In this document: in pieces, positions 6,701 to 14,989 of the stretch
How the letters are laid out: each line of letters opens with the position of its first letter
Numbering within the stretch: the stretch's first letter is position 1
DNA from: JADKFD01 sp050250665
GTDB taxonomy: Bacteria; Pseudomonadota; Gammaproteobacteria; Xanthomonadales; SZUA-5
Reading direction: 5' to 3'
NCBI GenBank assembly: GCA_050250665.1
Contig: JBFWOF010000085.1
Location: forward strand, 1-16,285
DNA length: 16,285 bases
Program-made: the position numbers and the translations under genes
The notes under the pieces: model-generated
Told to the model about the DNA's origin: nothing
Database searches by the model: none
The model's input: only the letters and a program-made list of their open reading frames with translations

Positions 6701-9700
6701 ATGAAGAAAAAGCCGCAGATTAAAGCCTTGGTGCTCGGTCTCATGCTGGGCCTCGCCGCCTCGCAGGGCGCCTTCGCACAGGGCACCACCTCGTCATCCC
6801 TCAACGGTCGCGTGACCGATCCTGAAGGTCGCCCTATCGCTGGCGCACTGGTCGAGATCGTGCATCTGCCGTCGAACACCCGTAAGACCGTCAGCACTGA
6901 CGAGCAGGGTCGGTATGCGTCGACCAATCTGCGCGTGGGTGGTCCGTACAAGATCACGGTCACCAAGGAAGGCTATGCCGGCGAAGCTCAGGACGATATC
7001 AACCTGCTGCTGGGCGAGCCCTCGCAGGTCAATGTCGACCTCGATCCGGCGATGACCCAACTGGAGTCGATCGAAGTGGTCGCCTCGGCTCAGTCGGACG
7101 TGTTCCGCTCCAACAATCAGGGCTCCACGAGCAATGTCTCGCGCCAGCAGATCGACTCCTTCCCGTCGATCAACCGCAACATCCAGGACTATGTACGTCT
7201 CGATCCGCGTATCGCGCAGACCGACAAGGCCCGCAACGAGATCTCCGCCGGCGGCCAGAACACGCGCTTCAATGCCATCCGCATTGACGGTGTCAATACC
7301 TCGGACGCCTTCGGTCTCGAGTCCAACTCGCTGCCGACGCCCAAGCAGCCGATCTCGATGGACGTCATCGACGCCATCAACGTCTCGGTCGCCAACTATG
7401 ACGTCACCATCGGTGGCGCCACCGGTGCGGTGATCAACGCCGTGACCAAGTCCGGCACCAACGAGTTCCACGGTTCGGTGTACGGCACCTACCGCGAGAA
7501 TGACTGGTCGGGCAAGGACCAGAATGATGTGCGTCCGGAGATCTTTGATACCGACGAGACCTACGGTGGCACCTTCGGTGGCCCGCTGATCGAAGACAAG
7601 CTGTTCTTCTTCGCCAACTACGAGAAGAGCACCTTCTCTGGCGTCGGCACCAACTTTGGTCCGGTCGGTTCGGGCGCGACCAACATCGTCAACATCACCC
7701 AGGCCGATATCAACGAGATCATTGGTATCGCCTCCGGCTATGGTTTTGACGCCGGTACGCTGCAGCTGCCGAAATCGCTGGATACCACCAGCGAGGAATA
7801 TGCGATCAAGCTGGACTGGAACATCAACGAGCAGCATCGCGCCAGCTTCCGCTACAGCAGTTCCGAGCAGAGCCAGGCCAACACCCCGGGCTTCGGCAAC
7901 AACTCGCTGTCTCTGTCGAGCTATCTGTACCAGCGTGATTTCCAGTTCGACACCACCACGGCGCAGCTGTTCAGCGACTGGACCGACAACTTCTCGACCG
8001 AGTTCAAGTTGTCCTACCGCGACTACTCGGCGGTACGTACTCCGGTCTCGGACCTGCCGGCGATTGCCGTGCGCGTGGGCAATGCCACGTTGAACCTGGG
8101 TACCGAAGAAAACACCCACGCCAACGTGCTCGAAACCCAGACCTGGAATTCGTACTTCATCGGCAACTACTTCGTGGGTGATCACGAGTTCAAGTTCGGT
8201 GTCGATTACGAGGCCAACGACATCTTCAACCTGTTCGGTCGTCGAACCAACGGTGTCTACACCTTCAACAGCATCAACGACTTCCGCAACGGCACGTCGA
8301 GCCGCTACCAGCTCTATGCGCCCGTGGGTGGCAATATCGACAACATGGCCGCCGATTGGGGCCTCGACAACATCGGCTTCTTCGTTCAGGACAGCTGGTC
8401 GGTCAATTACAACCTGACCATGACCTATGGCTTCCGCGTCGATATCCCGAATGTCAGCCGCAAGCCTACCTACAATCAGGCGGCTTCGGAGACCTTCGGC
8501 TTCCGCAACGACGCCACGATCGACGGCAACGAACTCGTGCAGCCGCGCTTCGGCTTCAACTACACCTTCGATTCCGAGCGTCCGACCCAGCTGCGCGGCG
8601 GCATGGGCCTGTTCCAGGGTGCGGCTGCCACGGTGTGGCTGTCGAATCCGTACTCGAACACCGGCCTGCAGTACACCGACTATTTCTTCAGTCGCGGTAT
8701 CAGCAACTTCTCACCGAATCCGAACGATCAGCTTGCGCAGTTCACCCCGGGTACCGGCGCTACCCAGTCGGTCGATTTCATCGATCCGGATCTGGGTCAG
8801 CCTTCGGTGTGGAAGGCCAACCTGGCTTTCGATCATGAGCTGCCGTGGTACGGCATCGTCGCTTCGGCCGAAGTCATCCTGACCTCGGTGGAAGAGGGCA
8901 TCTACTACCAGCAGCTGAATCTGGGTGCGCCGACTGCCGTTGGTCAGGACGGTCGCTACATCTACTGGAACAACAACGGCCGCAATCCGGCGAACTGGAA
9001 CCAGTTCGGTTCCGGAACCAGTGTTGGCTCCCGTGCCAACTCCAATCGTGCCTACAACGACGCCATCATCGCCCGCTCCACCAGCAAGGGTGATGGCCAG
9101 CAGCTGACTCTGTCGCTGCAGAAGCCCTACGAGGAAAACTGGTTCTGGCAGGTGGCGTATACCTACACCGACGCCAACGAAGTCAGTCCGCTGACGAGTT
9201 CGACGTCCAGCTCGCAGCTGGGCAACGTCGCCATCTTCAACTCCAACGAAGAAATCTCGGCGCGTTCGAACTACCTGGTGAAGGATCGTTTCTCGGGCGC
9301 CGTGTCCTACCGCCACTTCTTCTTCGACGACCTGAAGACCGAATTCTCGCTGGTCTATGAAGGCCGTCGCGGCAAGCCCTACAGCTACACCTTCGACAAC
9401 GATGCCAACGGCGACGGTCGCTTCAACGACCTGCTGTACATCCCCTCGGGTCCGGGCGATGTGCTGTTCGGTTCGGCCGCAGAAGAAGCCGCTTTCTGGG
9501 CCTATGTCGAAGGCAACGAGTATCTGCGCAGCCACCTCGGCCAGGTCGCCGAGCGCAACGCCGATTACTCCAGCTGGGTGCACAACTTCGATGTCCGCAT
9601 CTCGCAGGAGCTGCCTGGCTTCTTTGCTGGCAACAAGGCCGAGATCTGGCTCGACATCCTCAACATCGGCAACATGATCGACAAGGATTGGGGTGTCATC

Positions 9701-9868
9701 GAAGAAATCGGCTTCCCGCTGATGCGCGGTATTGTCGAGTACGGTGGTATCGATCCGGCTTCCGGTCGCTACGTCTATCGCTTCAACACGCCGGATTCGC
9801 AGCGCATCTACGACGATCGCGGCATCTCGCGTTGGGCACTGCAACTGGGCTTCCGCTACAGCTTCTAA
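6701..9868 (+). CDS. Oar-like TonB-dependent outer-membrane receptor
   Basis: A 1055-residue outer-membrane protein. Residues 1-26 are a signal peptide (MKKKPQIKAL, hydrophobic core, cleaved after AFA). Residues about 32-110 are a carboxypeptidase-regulatory-like domain (LNGRVTDPEGRPIAGALVEI, then STDEQGRYASTNLRVGGPY). A plug domain follows at about 115-245, with RFNAIRIDGVNTSDAFGL and GGATGAVINAVTKSGTNEFHG, which is characteristic of the Oar-like group. The rest is rich in alternating aromatic beta strands with a DANGDGRFNDLLYIP loop typical of this group, and the protein ends in the aromatic GFRYSF seen in outer-membrane barrels. Substrate unknown: such receptors may take up peptides or glycans, or help export and adhesion. 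The ATG at 6701 is chosen because it opens the signal peptide and has AGG about 8-9 bases upstream. It is single-gene, with a strong terminator after it. No dedicated partner gene lies beside it. Confidence 0.93.
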   Translation: MKKKPQIKALVLGLMLGLAASQGAFAQGTTSSSLNGRVTDPEGRPIAGALVEIVHLPSNTRKTVSTDEQGRYASTNLRVGGPYKITVTKEGYAGEAQDDINLLLGEPSQVNVDLDPAMTQLESIEVVASAQSDVFRSNNQGSTSNVSRQQIDSFPSINRNIQDYVRLDPRIAQTDKARNEISAGGQNTRFNAIRIDGVNTSDAFGLESNSLPTPKQPISMDVIDAINVSVANYDVTIGGATGAVINAVTKSGTNEFHGSVYGTYRENDWSGKDQNDVRPEIFDTDETYGGTFGGPLIEDKLFFFANYEKSTFSGVGTNFGPVGSGATNIVNITQADINEIIGIASGYGFDAGTLQLPKSLDTTSEEYAIKLDWNINEQHRASFRYSSSEQSQANTPGFGNNSLSLSSYLYQRDFQFDTTTAQLFSDWTDNFSTEFKLSYRDYSAVRTPVSDLPAIAVRVGNATLNLGTEENTHANVLETQTWNSYFIGNYFVGDHEFKFGVDYEANDIFNLFGRRTNGVYTFNSINDFRNGTSSRYQLYAPVGGNIDNMAADWGLDNIGFFVQDSWSVNYNLTMTYGFRVDIPNVSRKPTYNQAASETFGFRNDATIDGNELVQPRFGFNYTFDSERPTQLRGGMGLFQGAAATVWLSNPYSNTGLQYTDYFFSRGISNFSPNPNDQLAQFTPGTGATQSVDFIDPDLGQPSVWKANLAFDHELPWYGIVASAEVILTSVEEGIYYQQLNLGAPTAVGQDGRYIYWNNNGRNPANWNQFGSGTSVGSRANSNRAYNDAIIARSTSKGDGQQLTLSLQKPYEENWFWQVAYTYTDANEVSPLTSSTSSSQLGNVAIFNSNEEISARSNYLVKDRFSGAVSYRHFFFDDLKTEFSLVYEGRRGKPYSYTFDNDANGDGRFNDLLYIPSGPGDVLFGSAAEEAAFWAYVEGNEYLRSHLGQVAERNADYSSWVHNFDVRISQELPGFFAGNKAEIWLDILNIGNMIDKDWGVIEEIGFPLMRGIVEYGGIDPASGRYVYRFNTPDSQRIYDDRGISRWALQLGFRYSF

Positions 9869-9889
9869 GCTGAGCTCCAGAGTTGGACG

Positions 9890-9920
9890 AAACGGCCGGC
9901 TTTTGCCGGCCGTTTTCGTT
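9890..9920 (+). terminator. Intrinsic terminator after the receptor gene
   Basis: A perfect 11-bp stem (AAACGGCCGGC at 9890-9900 with GCCGGCCGTTT at 9905-9915) closes a TTTT loop and runs into a short T-rich tail (TTTTCGTT). It lies 21 bp after the receptor stop codon. Confidence 0.85.
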
Positions 9921-9981
9921 GGGGTGCCGTGGCCCTGTGGCGTGATCTGCGCTTTTTGTTGCTCCTTCACCCATTGTCTAC

Positions 9982-10010
9982 TCGTCACCCGGCGCTGCAG
10001 GGCATAGAAT
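9982..10010 (+). promoter_or_regulatory. Candidate promoter for the cNMP-rhodanese gene
   Basis: TCGTCA (9982-9987; four of six match TTGACA) is separated by 17 bp from TAGAAT (10005-10010; five of six match TATAAT). A transcript starting near 10017 would leave about 28 bases before the ATG at 10045, but only about 7 before the alternative TTG at 10024. This favours the ATG. Confidence 0.45.
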
Positions 10011-10044
10011 CCGTGCCCTTGGTTTGAATGCCGGGCGCTACTCC

Positions 10045-11079
10045 ATGGTCAACATCAGCCTGTTTGGGCGCTTCGTGCCTTTGCAGTCGCTGGTTCCCTC
10101 CGATCGAACCCAACTCGCCAAGCAGAGCAGTCTGGTCAACTACCAGCCGGGCCAGGTGGTGTTCAGTCGCGGCGAACTGGCCCGTACCCAGGCCTTTCTG
10201 ATCGAAGGTGAAATCGAACTCCAGGATGAGCGTCAGGCCGTCAGGCTGCGCGCCACGGATCCTGAAGCCCGCTACGCGCTGGCACCGGGCTCACGGCGTT
10301 CGGCAACGGCCCTGTGCCTGAAAGCGGCGCAGGTGCTGTTCGTTGATCGTGAGCTGCTGGATGTGATGCTGACCTGGTCGCAGACTGGCGGCGTGCAGGT
10401 GCGCGATCTCGATACCGAGGCCGAGTTCGACGAGCATCAGGACTGGATGACCGCACTGTTGCAAAGCAAGGCTTTTCTGCGCATCCCAGCAGGGAACATA
10501 GCCCAGATCTTTGGCAGCATGGAGGCGGTCACTTTCGAGGCCGGCAGCATCATCCTCAAGCAGGGTGATCCTGGCGATTACTACTACGTGATCACCGATG
10601 GCCGTGCCCAGGTGGTGCTGGAAGACCCGAACGGCAATTCGGAAGAAGAGCTGGCCCAGCTCGGTGTCGGCCGGGCTTTTGGCGAGGAAGCGCTGGTATC
10701 CGGTGAGCCGCGAAATGCCAGCGTGCGTGCGCTGACCCGCTGCTCGTTGATGCGCCTGTCGAGCGCCGCCTTTGCCCGGCTGCTGAAGGCGCCTCTGCTG
10801 CGCGAGGTGCAGCTCAGCGATATCCATGCTGGCGTCCAGCTGCTGGACGTGCGCCTGCCCAGCGAATTTGAACGTGGTCATTGGCCGGGAGCGATCAACA
10901 TTCCACTGGCGCGTCTGCGGCAGCTCGCCAAGACCCTGGATCCCACCCAGGAATACTGGGTGTATTGCGACACCGGCAGGCGTAGCGCCTCGGCCGTGTT
11001 CCTGCTGACCGAGCGTGGATTCGATGCCCAACTGGTGCGCGGCGGCATCGGCGTCACCCAGCTCACCGAAGCTGCGTAA
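10045..11079 (+). CDS. Tandem cyclic-nucleotide-binding-like and rhodanese domain protein
   Basis: A 344-residue soluble protein with three parts. Residues about 5-115 are a degenerate cNMP-binding-like barrel (FGRFVPLQSLVPSDRTQLA, then YQPGQVVFSRGE and FLIEGEIEL) without a phosphate-binding cassette. Residues about 133-250 are a second, better preserved cNMP domain (FEAGSIILKQGDPGDYYYVITDG, then FGEEALVSGEPRNASV with the Arg that contacts the cyclic phosphate). Residues about 255-340 are a rhodanese domain (LLDVRLPSEFERGHWPGAINIP) with active Cys308 in YCDTGRRSA. No helix-turn-helix is present, so it is not a CRP-type repressor. It likely senses a nucleotide and handles sulfane sulfur or acts as a persulfide/phosphatase-like switch; this is inferred. 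It is transcribed alone from a candidate promoter, and the ATG lacks a strong ribosome site. Confidence 0.85.
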   Translation: MVNISLFGRFVPLQSLVPSDRTQLAKQSSLVNYQPGQVVFSRGELARTQAFLIEGEIELQDERQAVRLRATDPEARYALAPGSRRSATALCLKAAQVLFVDRELLDVMLTWSQTGGVQVRDLDTEAEFDEHQDWMTALLQSKAFLRIPAGNIAQIFGSMEAVTFEAGSIILKQGDPGDYYYVITDGRAQVVLEDPNGNSEEELAQLGVGRAFGEEALVSGEPRNASVRALTRCSLMRLSSAAFARLLKAPLLREVQLSDIHAGVQLLDVRLPSEFERGHWPGAINIPLARLRQLAKTLDPTQEYWVYCDTGRRSASAVFLLTERGFDAQLVRGGIGVTQLTEAA

Positions 11080-11222
11080 TTTCGGTTACGATTCGTCCGC
11101 GGTGTTTCAGGCGTGGGGGCTGTGCCCAAGAGGCCGTGCCCGATAGTCGGTCGAATTTTCCCGCTGTCGCGACGTGCATGGCAGCCACTTGCCGGCCGTC
11201 GGAACTTCGCAGCGAGTGAGCG

Positions 11223-11251
11223 TTGGCAACGCTCCAGACTCGCTACATATT
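11223..11251 (+). promoter_or_regulatory. Candidate ppnN promoter
   Basis: TTGGCA (11223-11228) and CATATT (11246-11251) are separated by 17 bp and lie about 50 bp before the ppnN ATG. Each matches four or five of six consensus bases. The remainder of the 224-bp gap from 11080 shows no gene or clear terminator. Confidence 0.45.
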
Positions 11252-11303
11252 CCCAATAGAAACCGGATGCGCAACCTGAGTTGCGCCAGAGCAAGGACGT
11301 TCC

Positions 11304-12677
11304 ATGAATCATCGACCTGTCAGTGCACGCATCAATCCCGAAGCCGGGATGGAAGTGCTCTCCAAAGCCGAAGTCAGTCGCCTCACGGCGGCCACCACCG
11401 GCGATCTTTACGAGCTGTTCCGGCGCTGCACGCTGGCGGTATTGACCACCGGCATCGAGAGCGATGATGCTCGCGCCGTGCTCGCGCGGCATCCCGATTT
11501 CGACGTGCGCGTGGTCCAGCAGGATCGTGGCGTCAAGCTCGATCTGATCAACGCCCCGGCGCAGTCTTTCGTCGACGGCGAGATCATCCGCGGTATCCGC
11601 CAGCTGCTGTTCGCAGTGCTGCGCGACATTCTCTATGTCGAGAACGAGATCAAGACCCGGGCCAATCTGAACGAGCCCGAGGGCATCACCAATGCGGTCT
11701 TCGACATCCTGCGCAATGCCGGCATCCTGCGGGCGCAGCAGGCTCCAAACATGGTGGTGTGCTGGGGCGGTCATTCCATCGGTCGCACCGAATATCAGTA
11801 CACCAAGAAGGTCGGTTACGAGCTCGGACTGCGCGGCATGGACATCTGCACCGGCTGTGGCCCGGGGGCCATGAAAGGCCCGATGAAGGGTGCCACCATC
11901 GCCCACGCCAAGCAACGCATCAGCAACACCCGCTACATCGGCATCACCGAGCCCGGGATCATCGCCGCGGAGTCGCCCAATCCGATCGTCAACCACCTGG
12001 TGATCATGCCCGACATCGAAAAGCGCCTGGAGTCCTTCGTGCGTGTCGGACACGCCATTGTGGTGTTTCCGGGTGGCGTCGGTACCGCCGAAGAAATCCT
12101 CTATCTGCTCGGCATCCTGCTGCACCCTGACAATGAGCGTGTACCGTTTCCGGTGGTCTTTACCGGTCCGGTCGAAAGCGCTGCCTACTTCGAACAGATC
12201 GATGCTTTCCTCAAGCTCACCCTGGGGGCGTCGGCCTCTGAACGTTACCGGATCATTGTTGGCGACCCGGTCGAGGTTGCCCGTTACGTGAAGCAGGGTA
12301 TGGCCCAGGTCACCGACCATCGGATCGAGACCAAGGATGCCTTCTTCTACAACTGGACTCTGAAGATCCCGGAGGCTTTCCAATATCGGTTTGCGCCTAC
12401 CCATGAGGCCATGTCCAGGCTGGAACTGCGCCGTGACCGTCCGGTGCATGAATTGGCAGCTGATTTGCGCCGCGCCTTCAGCGGCATTGTTGCCGGCAAC
12501 GTCAAGGAAGAGGGCATCCGCGCCATCGAAGCCAATGGCCCCTACGAGCTCAGCGGCGAGCCGGAGATCATGGATGCAATGGACGCCTTGCTCAAAGCCT
12601 TTGTGGAACAGCACCGCATGAAGCTGCCGGGCAGCGATCCCTACAAGCCCTGTTACCGCCTCAAGCCGGCCGCTTGA
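11304..12677 (+). CDS. ppnN: Nucleotide 5'-monophosphate nucleosidase (YgdH/PpnN, LOG family)
   Basis: A 457-residue cytoplasmic protein matching PpnN (E. coli 454 residues). PpnN splits purine and pyrimidine nucleoside monophosphates into the base and ribose 5-phosphate, and in E. coli it is stimulated by ppGpp. The central LOG/Rossmann domain is clear: VVCWGGHSIGRTEY (151-164), the ICTGCGPGAMKGPMKGA stretch (181-197) and the signature PGGVGTAEE (256-264). The N-terminal domain and the C-terminal extension (LELRRDRPVHELAADLRRAFSGIVAGNVKEEG) are those of the long PpnN type, not of short cytokinin-activating LOG proteins. The start ATG is preceded by AAGGA at good spacing. It is transcribed alone toward the tRNA gene. 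Identification is firm. Confidence 0.95.
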   Translation: MNHRPVSARINPEAGMEVLSKAEVSRLTAATTGDLYELFRRCTLAVLTTGIESDDARAVLARHPDFDVRVVQQDRGVKLDLINAPAQSFVDGEIIRGIRQLLFAVLRDILYVENEIKTRANLNEPEGITNAVFDILRNAGILRAQQAPNMVVCWGGHSIGRTEYQYTKKVGYELGLRGMDICTGCGPGAMKGPMKGATIAHAKQRISNTRYIGITEPGIIAAESPNPIVNHLVIMPDIEKRLESFVRVGHAIVVFPGGVGTAEEILYLLGILLHPDNERVPFPVVFTGPVESAAYFEQIDAFLKLTLGASASERYRIIVGDPVEVARYVKQGMAQVTDHRIETKDAFFYNWTLKIPEAFQYRFAPTHEAMSRLELRRDRPVHELAADLRRAFSGIVAGNVKEEGIRAIEANGPYELSGEPEIMDAMDALLKAFVEQHRMKLPGSDPYKPCYRLKPAA

Positions 12678-12719
12678 GCCACGGCGGATGCATTGCCGAT
12701 AACTGGATTCGGATAGGGG

Positions 12720-12749
12720 TTGACGAAGTCCGTAGGTAGTCGGCATTAT
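12720..12749 (+). promoter_or_regulatory. Promoter of tRNA-Asn
   Basis: TTGACG (12720-12725) matches five of six -35 bases. With an 18-bp spacer, CATTAT (12744-12749) serves as the -10. Transcription would start near 12756, just before the tRNA at 12764. Confidence 0.5.
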
Positions 12750-12763
12750 TCCGCTTCTACCGT

Positions 12764-12838
<75 letters not shown>

Positions 12839-12847
12839 GCTTTGCCC

Positions 12848-12888
12848 AAGGCCTGCGAAGGATGCTTCGCGGGCCTTTTCTTTTTTTT
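12848..12888 (+). terminator. Intrinsic terminator after tRNA-Asn
   Basis: A 13-bp stem (AAGGCC-T-GCGAAG at 12848-12860 with CTTCGC-G-GGCCTT at 12865-12877, one T-G wobble) has a GATG loop. It is followed by a run of T broken by one C up to 12888. It starts 10 bp after the tRNA CCA. Confidence 0.92.
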
Positions 12889-13004
12889 GGTCCGTGGCCG
12901 CCGCGATTCCAGAGTCGGTTGCGATGCAACGGGGAAGTCGGATCGGGGGGCTGAGCTGCGGGCTCGTTGCCGCGCTGAGGCCGTCCAGATCAGTGCACCG
13001 GATG

Positions 13005-13032
13005 TTGCGGCTTGGTGCCATCCAACTATGCT
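13005..13032 (+). promoter_or_regulatory. Weak candidate promoter for the DUF1905 gene
   Basis: TTGCGG (13005-13010), a 16-bp spacer and TATGCT (13027-13032) give a weak sigma-70 pair about 70 bp before the ATG at 13104. The rest of the gap from 12889 shows no gene. Confidence 0.3.
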
Positions 13033-13103
13033 TGGGCCTCAATCACTGTCGTTCAGGGTGGGCAGCGCGTCGCGTGGGCCCGAGCGGATGAATCGGGGGC
13101 AAT

Positions 13104-13649
13104 ATGCGAGCTCAATTCTGTGATCGATTGCGGCAACCGGCAATCTCGACAGACGCGGCTCCGTGGGCTTTCGTGGTCTTGCCCGAGTCCACGAGTGCAC
13201 TTCTTCCTAGACGTGGAAGAACGACGGTGGATGGCACTCTCAATGGCCACTGTTTTCGGGCCACACTTGAGCCGGACGGGCAACTGAGCCATTGGTTGCG
13301 CATCGACGAGGATCTGCTGCTGGCATCGGGGGCTGACTATGGCGATGTGGTCGCCGTCGAAATCATGCCGTTGGAGCACGAGCCTGAGCCCGAGCTGCCG
13401 ATGGATTTTCTGGAGGCACTGGCGGCGACGCCCGCCGCCCAGGCCATATGGCAGGAAACAACGACCCTCGCGCGCGTGGACTGGATCCACTGGATCACCT
13501 CGTCGAAGCAGTCGGCGACCCGTGTGAAGCGCATCGGCCAGGCTTGCGAGAAGCTGGCTAGCGGCAAGAAACGGGTGTGTTGTTTTGATCCCTCAGGCTA
13601 TTACAGCAAGGCATTCAAGGCTCCCGCGGAAGCGGATCAGCCCGATTGA
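13104..13649 (+). CDS. DUF1905 / YdeI-OmpD-associated family protein
   Basis: A 181-residue cytoplasmic protein. Residues about 20-100 fit DUF1905, a small beta-barrel fold (AAPWAFVVLPES, RTTVDGTLNGHCFRATLEP, then GDVVAVEIMPL). Residues about 105-170 fit the YdeI/OmdA (bacteriocin-protection-like) region, with FLEALAATPAAQAIW, then RVDWIHWITSSKQSATRVKRI and a final KLASGKKR. The two are often fused. The biochemical role is unknown; some relatives are linked to acid or peptide stress resistance. The ATG follows a GGGGGC run, a weak ribosome site. The last twenty residues are beyond the usual family end. It converges with smpB, 47 bp away, with no clear terminator between them. Confidence 0.82.
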   Translation: MRAQFCDRLRQPAISTDAAPWAFVVLPESTSALLPRRGRTTVDGTLNGHCFRATLEPDGQLSHWLRIDEDLLLASGADYGDVVAVEIMPLEHEPEPELPMDFLEALAATPAAQAIWQETTTLARVDWIHWITSSKQSATRVKRIGQACEKLASGKKRVCCFDPSGYYSKAFKAPAEADQPD

Positions 13650-13696
13650 GTTCAGAGGTGGCGCTCCGCTGGGCTGGTTGTGAATCCGTTCCTTGA

Positions 13697-14182
13697 TCAG
13701 CGATTGCGCTCGCGCATGATGCGGCCCTTGTCGCGTTCCCAGTCGCGGTCTTTTTCGGCATCGCGCTTGTCATGCTGGCGTTTGCCCTTGGCCAGTCCGA
13801 GTTCGACCTTGACCTTGTTGCCTTTCCAGTACAGCGACAGCGGTATCACCGTGTAACCCTTGCGCTCGACGGCGCCGATCAGGCGATCGAGTTCAAGCCG
13901 GTGCAGCAGCAGTTTGCGATTGCGCATCTTGTCGGCGATGACGTGGGTGGAGGCCGAGATCAGCGGGGAGATCTGGGCGCCGAACAGATAGGCCTCGCCA
14001 TTGCGCAGCAGCGCATAGCTTTCGCCGAACTGGATGCGGCCATCGCGCAGGCTCTTGACTTCCCAGCCCTGCAGGGCGATACCCGCTTCCAGGCGCTCAT
14101 CAATGTGGTAATCGAAGCGCGCGCGCTTGTTGACGGCGATCTGGCCGCTGCCGCTTGAGCTGTCCTTGTTCTTCTTGGTCAT
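13697..14182 (-). CDS. smpB: SsrA-binding protein SmpB
   Basis: A 161-residue RNA-binding protein that brings tmRNA to stalled ribosomes for trans-translation. The core is typical: IAVNKRARFDYHIDE, then GIALQGWEVKSLRDGRI, SYALLRNGEAYLFGAQISP, and the C-terminal VKVELGLAKGKRQHDKRDA with a basic tail (RDWERDKGRIMRERNR) that folds in the mRNA channel. The start at ATG 14182 gives the normal N-terminus (MTKKNKDSSSGSG). An upstream in-frame ATG at 14203 would overlap ratA. No strong ribosome site is seen. It is divergent from ratA over 14 bp. The tmRNA gene itself is not in this window. Confidence 0.97.
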   Translation of the reverse strand: MTKKNKDSSSGSGQIAVNKRARFDYHIDERLEAGIALQGWEVKSLRDGRIQFGESYALLRNGEAYLFGAQISPLISASTHVIADKMRNRKLLLHRLELDRLIGAVERKGYTVIPLSLYWKGNKVKVELGLAKGKRQHDKRDAEKDRDWERDKGRIMRERNR

Positions 14183-14196
14183 GATTCGGTCATTCC

Positions 14197-14706
14197 ATGG
14201 CATCCGAGCCTAGCATCTCATCTTCTCCTGATCCGGTGACGGCTGCCAAGTCCGGCGCCGAGCGTTCGGAGGTTCGCGTTCAGCGACAGGCGCTGGTGCC
14301 CTATGTGCCTGCTCGCATGTTCGCGCTGGTGGCTGATTTCGAGCGCTATCCGGGCTGGTTTGACTGGTGTGCCTCGGCCCAGGTGCTGTCACGCGAGGAG
14401 GGTCGTGTCAGTGCCGAGCTGGGGGTGCGGGTGGCGGGAATTGCGCTCAGTTTTGCCACCGAGAACCTGGAGTTTGCCCCGGAACGCATCGAACTGCGCT
14501 TGCTGCGCGGACCTTTCCGGCAGCTGAGCGGCGCCTGGACTTTCCAGCCCGTGGGAGAAATCGGCACCCGGGTCGGTCTGGATCTGAGTTTCGAAGTCAG
14601 CTCCTCGCTGGTGGCAGGTGCCTTGTCTCTGGGTTTCCGGCGACTGGCAGACCGCATGGTGGATGATTTCTGTCGCGCCGCCAGGACCGAATTCGGTCGT
14701 GGATGA
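14197..14706 (+). CDS. ratA: RatA-type START-like protein (coenzyme Q-binding family)
   Basis: A 169-residue protein of the RatA/COQ10 START-like family. E. coli RatA was reported to block 70S assembly as a toxin, while COQ10-like relatives bind ubiquinone. The true role here is open. The core runs from VQRQALVPYVPARMFALVADFERYPGWFDWC (family form Y-S-A-x-x-M-F-x-L-V-x-D-x-E-x-Y-P-x-F-L-P-W-C), through RGPFRQLSGAWTFQP, to the C-terminal helix ADRMVDDFCRAA. The start at 14197 leaves about 24 extra residues before the core, rich in Ser, Pro and Ala. No alternative start has a better ribosome site. It is divergent from smpB across 14 bp and is followed directly by rnfH. Confidence 0.9.
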   Translation: MASEPSISSSPDPVTAAKSGAERSEVRVQRQALVPYVPARMFALVADFERYPGWFDWCASAQVLSREEGRVSAELGVRVAGIALSFATENLEFAPERIELRLLRGPFRQLSGAWTFQPVGEIGTRVGLDLSFEVSSSLVAGALSLGFRRLADRMVDDFCRAARTEFGRG

Positions 14707-14710
14707 GTCA

Positions 14711-14986
14711 GTGCAGGTAGAAGTGGCCTATGCGCTGGCCGAGCGGCAATGGCTGCTGCCCTTGCGGGTGGCCGATGGCACCACTGCCATCGAAGCCGTA
14801 GTCGCCTCAGGCATCCTTGAGTTGGCAGGGATCAAGGCACCGCTGGAGCTGGGCGTGCACGGACGGCGGGTCGCGCAGGACACGATCCTGCGCGCCGGGG
14901 ACCGGGTGGAGATCTATCGCGGTCTGAATTTCGATCCGATGGAGTCCCGGCGGCGACGCGCCGCCAAGTCCCGGATCAGTCGATGA
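14711..14986 (+). CDS. rnfH: RnfH-family ubiquitin-like protein
   Basis: A 91-residue small beta-grasp protein of the RnfH family, whose genes often sit beside ratA; in some texts the pair is called RatB-RatA. The sequence has the family start VEVAYALAERQWLLPLRVADG, the middle VVASGILELAGI, and GRRVAQDTILRAGDRVEIYRGLNFDPMESRRRRA at the end, with a basic C-tail. I chose GTG 14711 because GGA lies seven bases before it and the product then begins close to the core. A GTG at 14699 overlapping the ratA stop is an alternative. It is translated just after ratA, and its stop lies 3 bp from that of the convergent bamE. Confidence 0.92.
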   Translation: MQVEVAYALAERQWLLPLRVADGTTAIEAVVASGILELAGIKAPLELGVHGRRVAQDTILRAGDRVEIYRGLNFDPMESRRRRAAKSRISR

Positions 14987-14989
14987 GAT

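Noticed and set aside
6794..8185. A 463-residue minus-strand frame within the receptor gene
   Set aside because: It is an antisense shadow of the TonB receptor, with low-complexity Val/Gly/Asp-rich sequence and no family resemblance. The 425-residue frame at 8711-9988 is rejected for the same reason.
10878..12746. A 622-residue open frame on the minus strand across ppnN
   Set aside because: It is a shadow of ppnN on the opposite strand in GC-rich DNA, also overlaps the rhodanese gene end, and has no signal, motif or ribosome site. PpnN is firmly recognised in the other direction.
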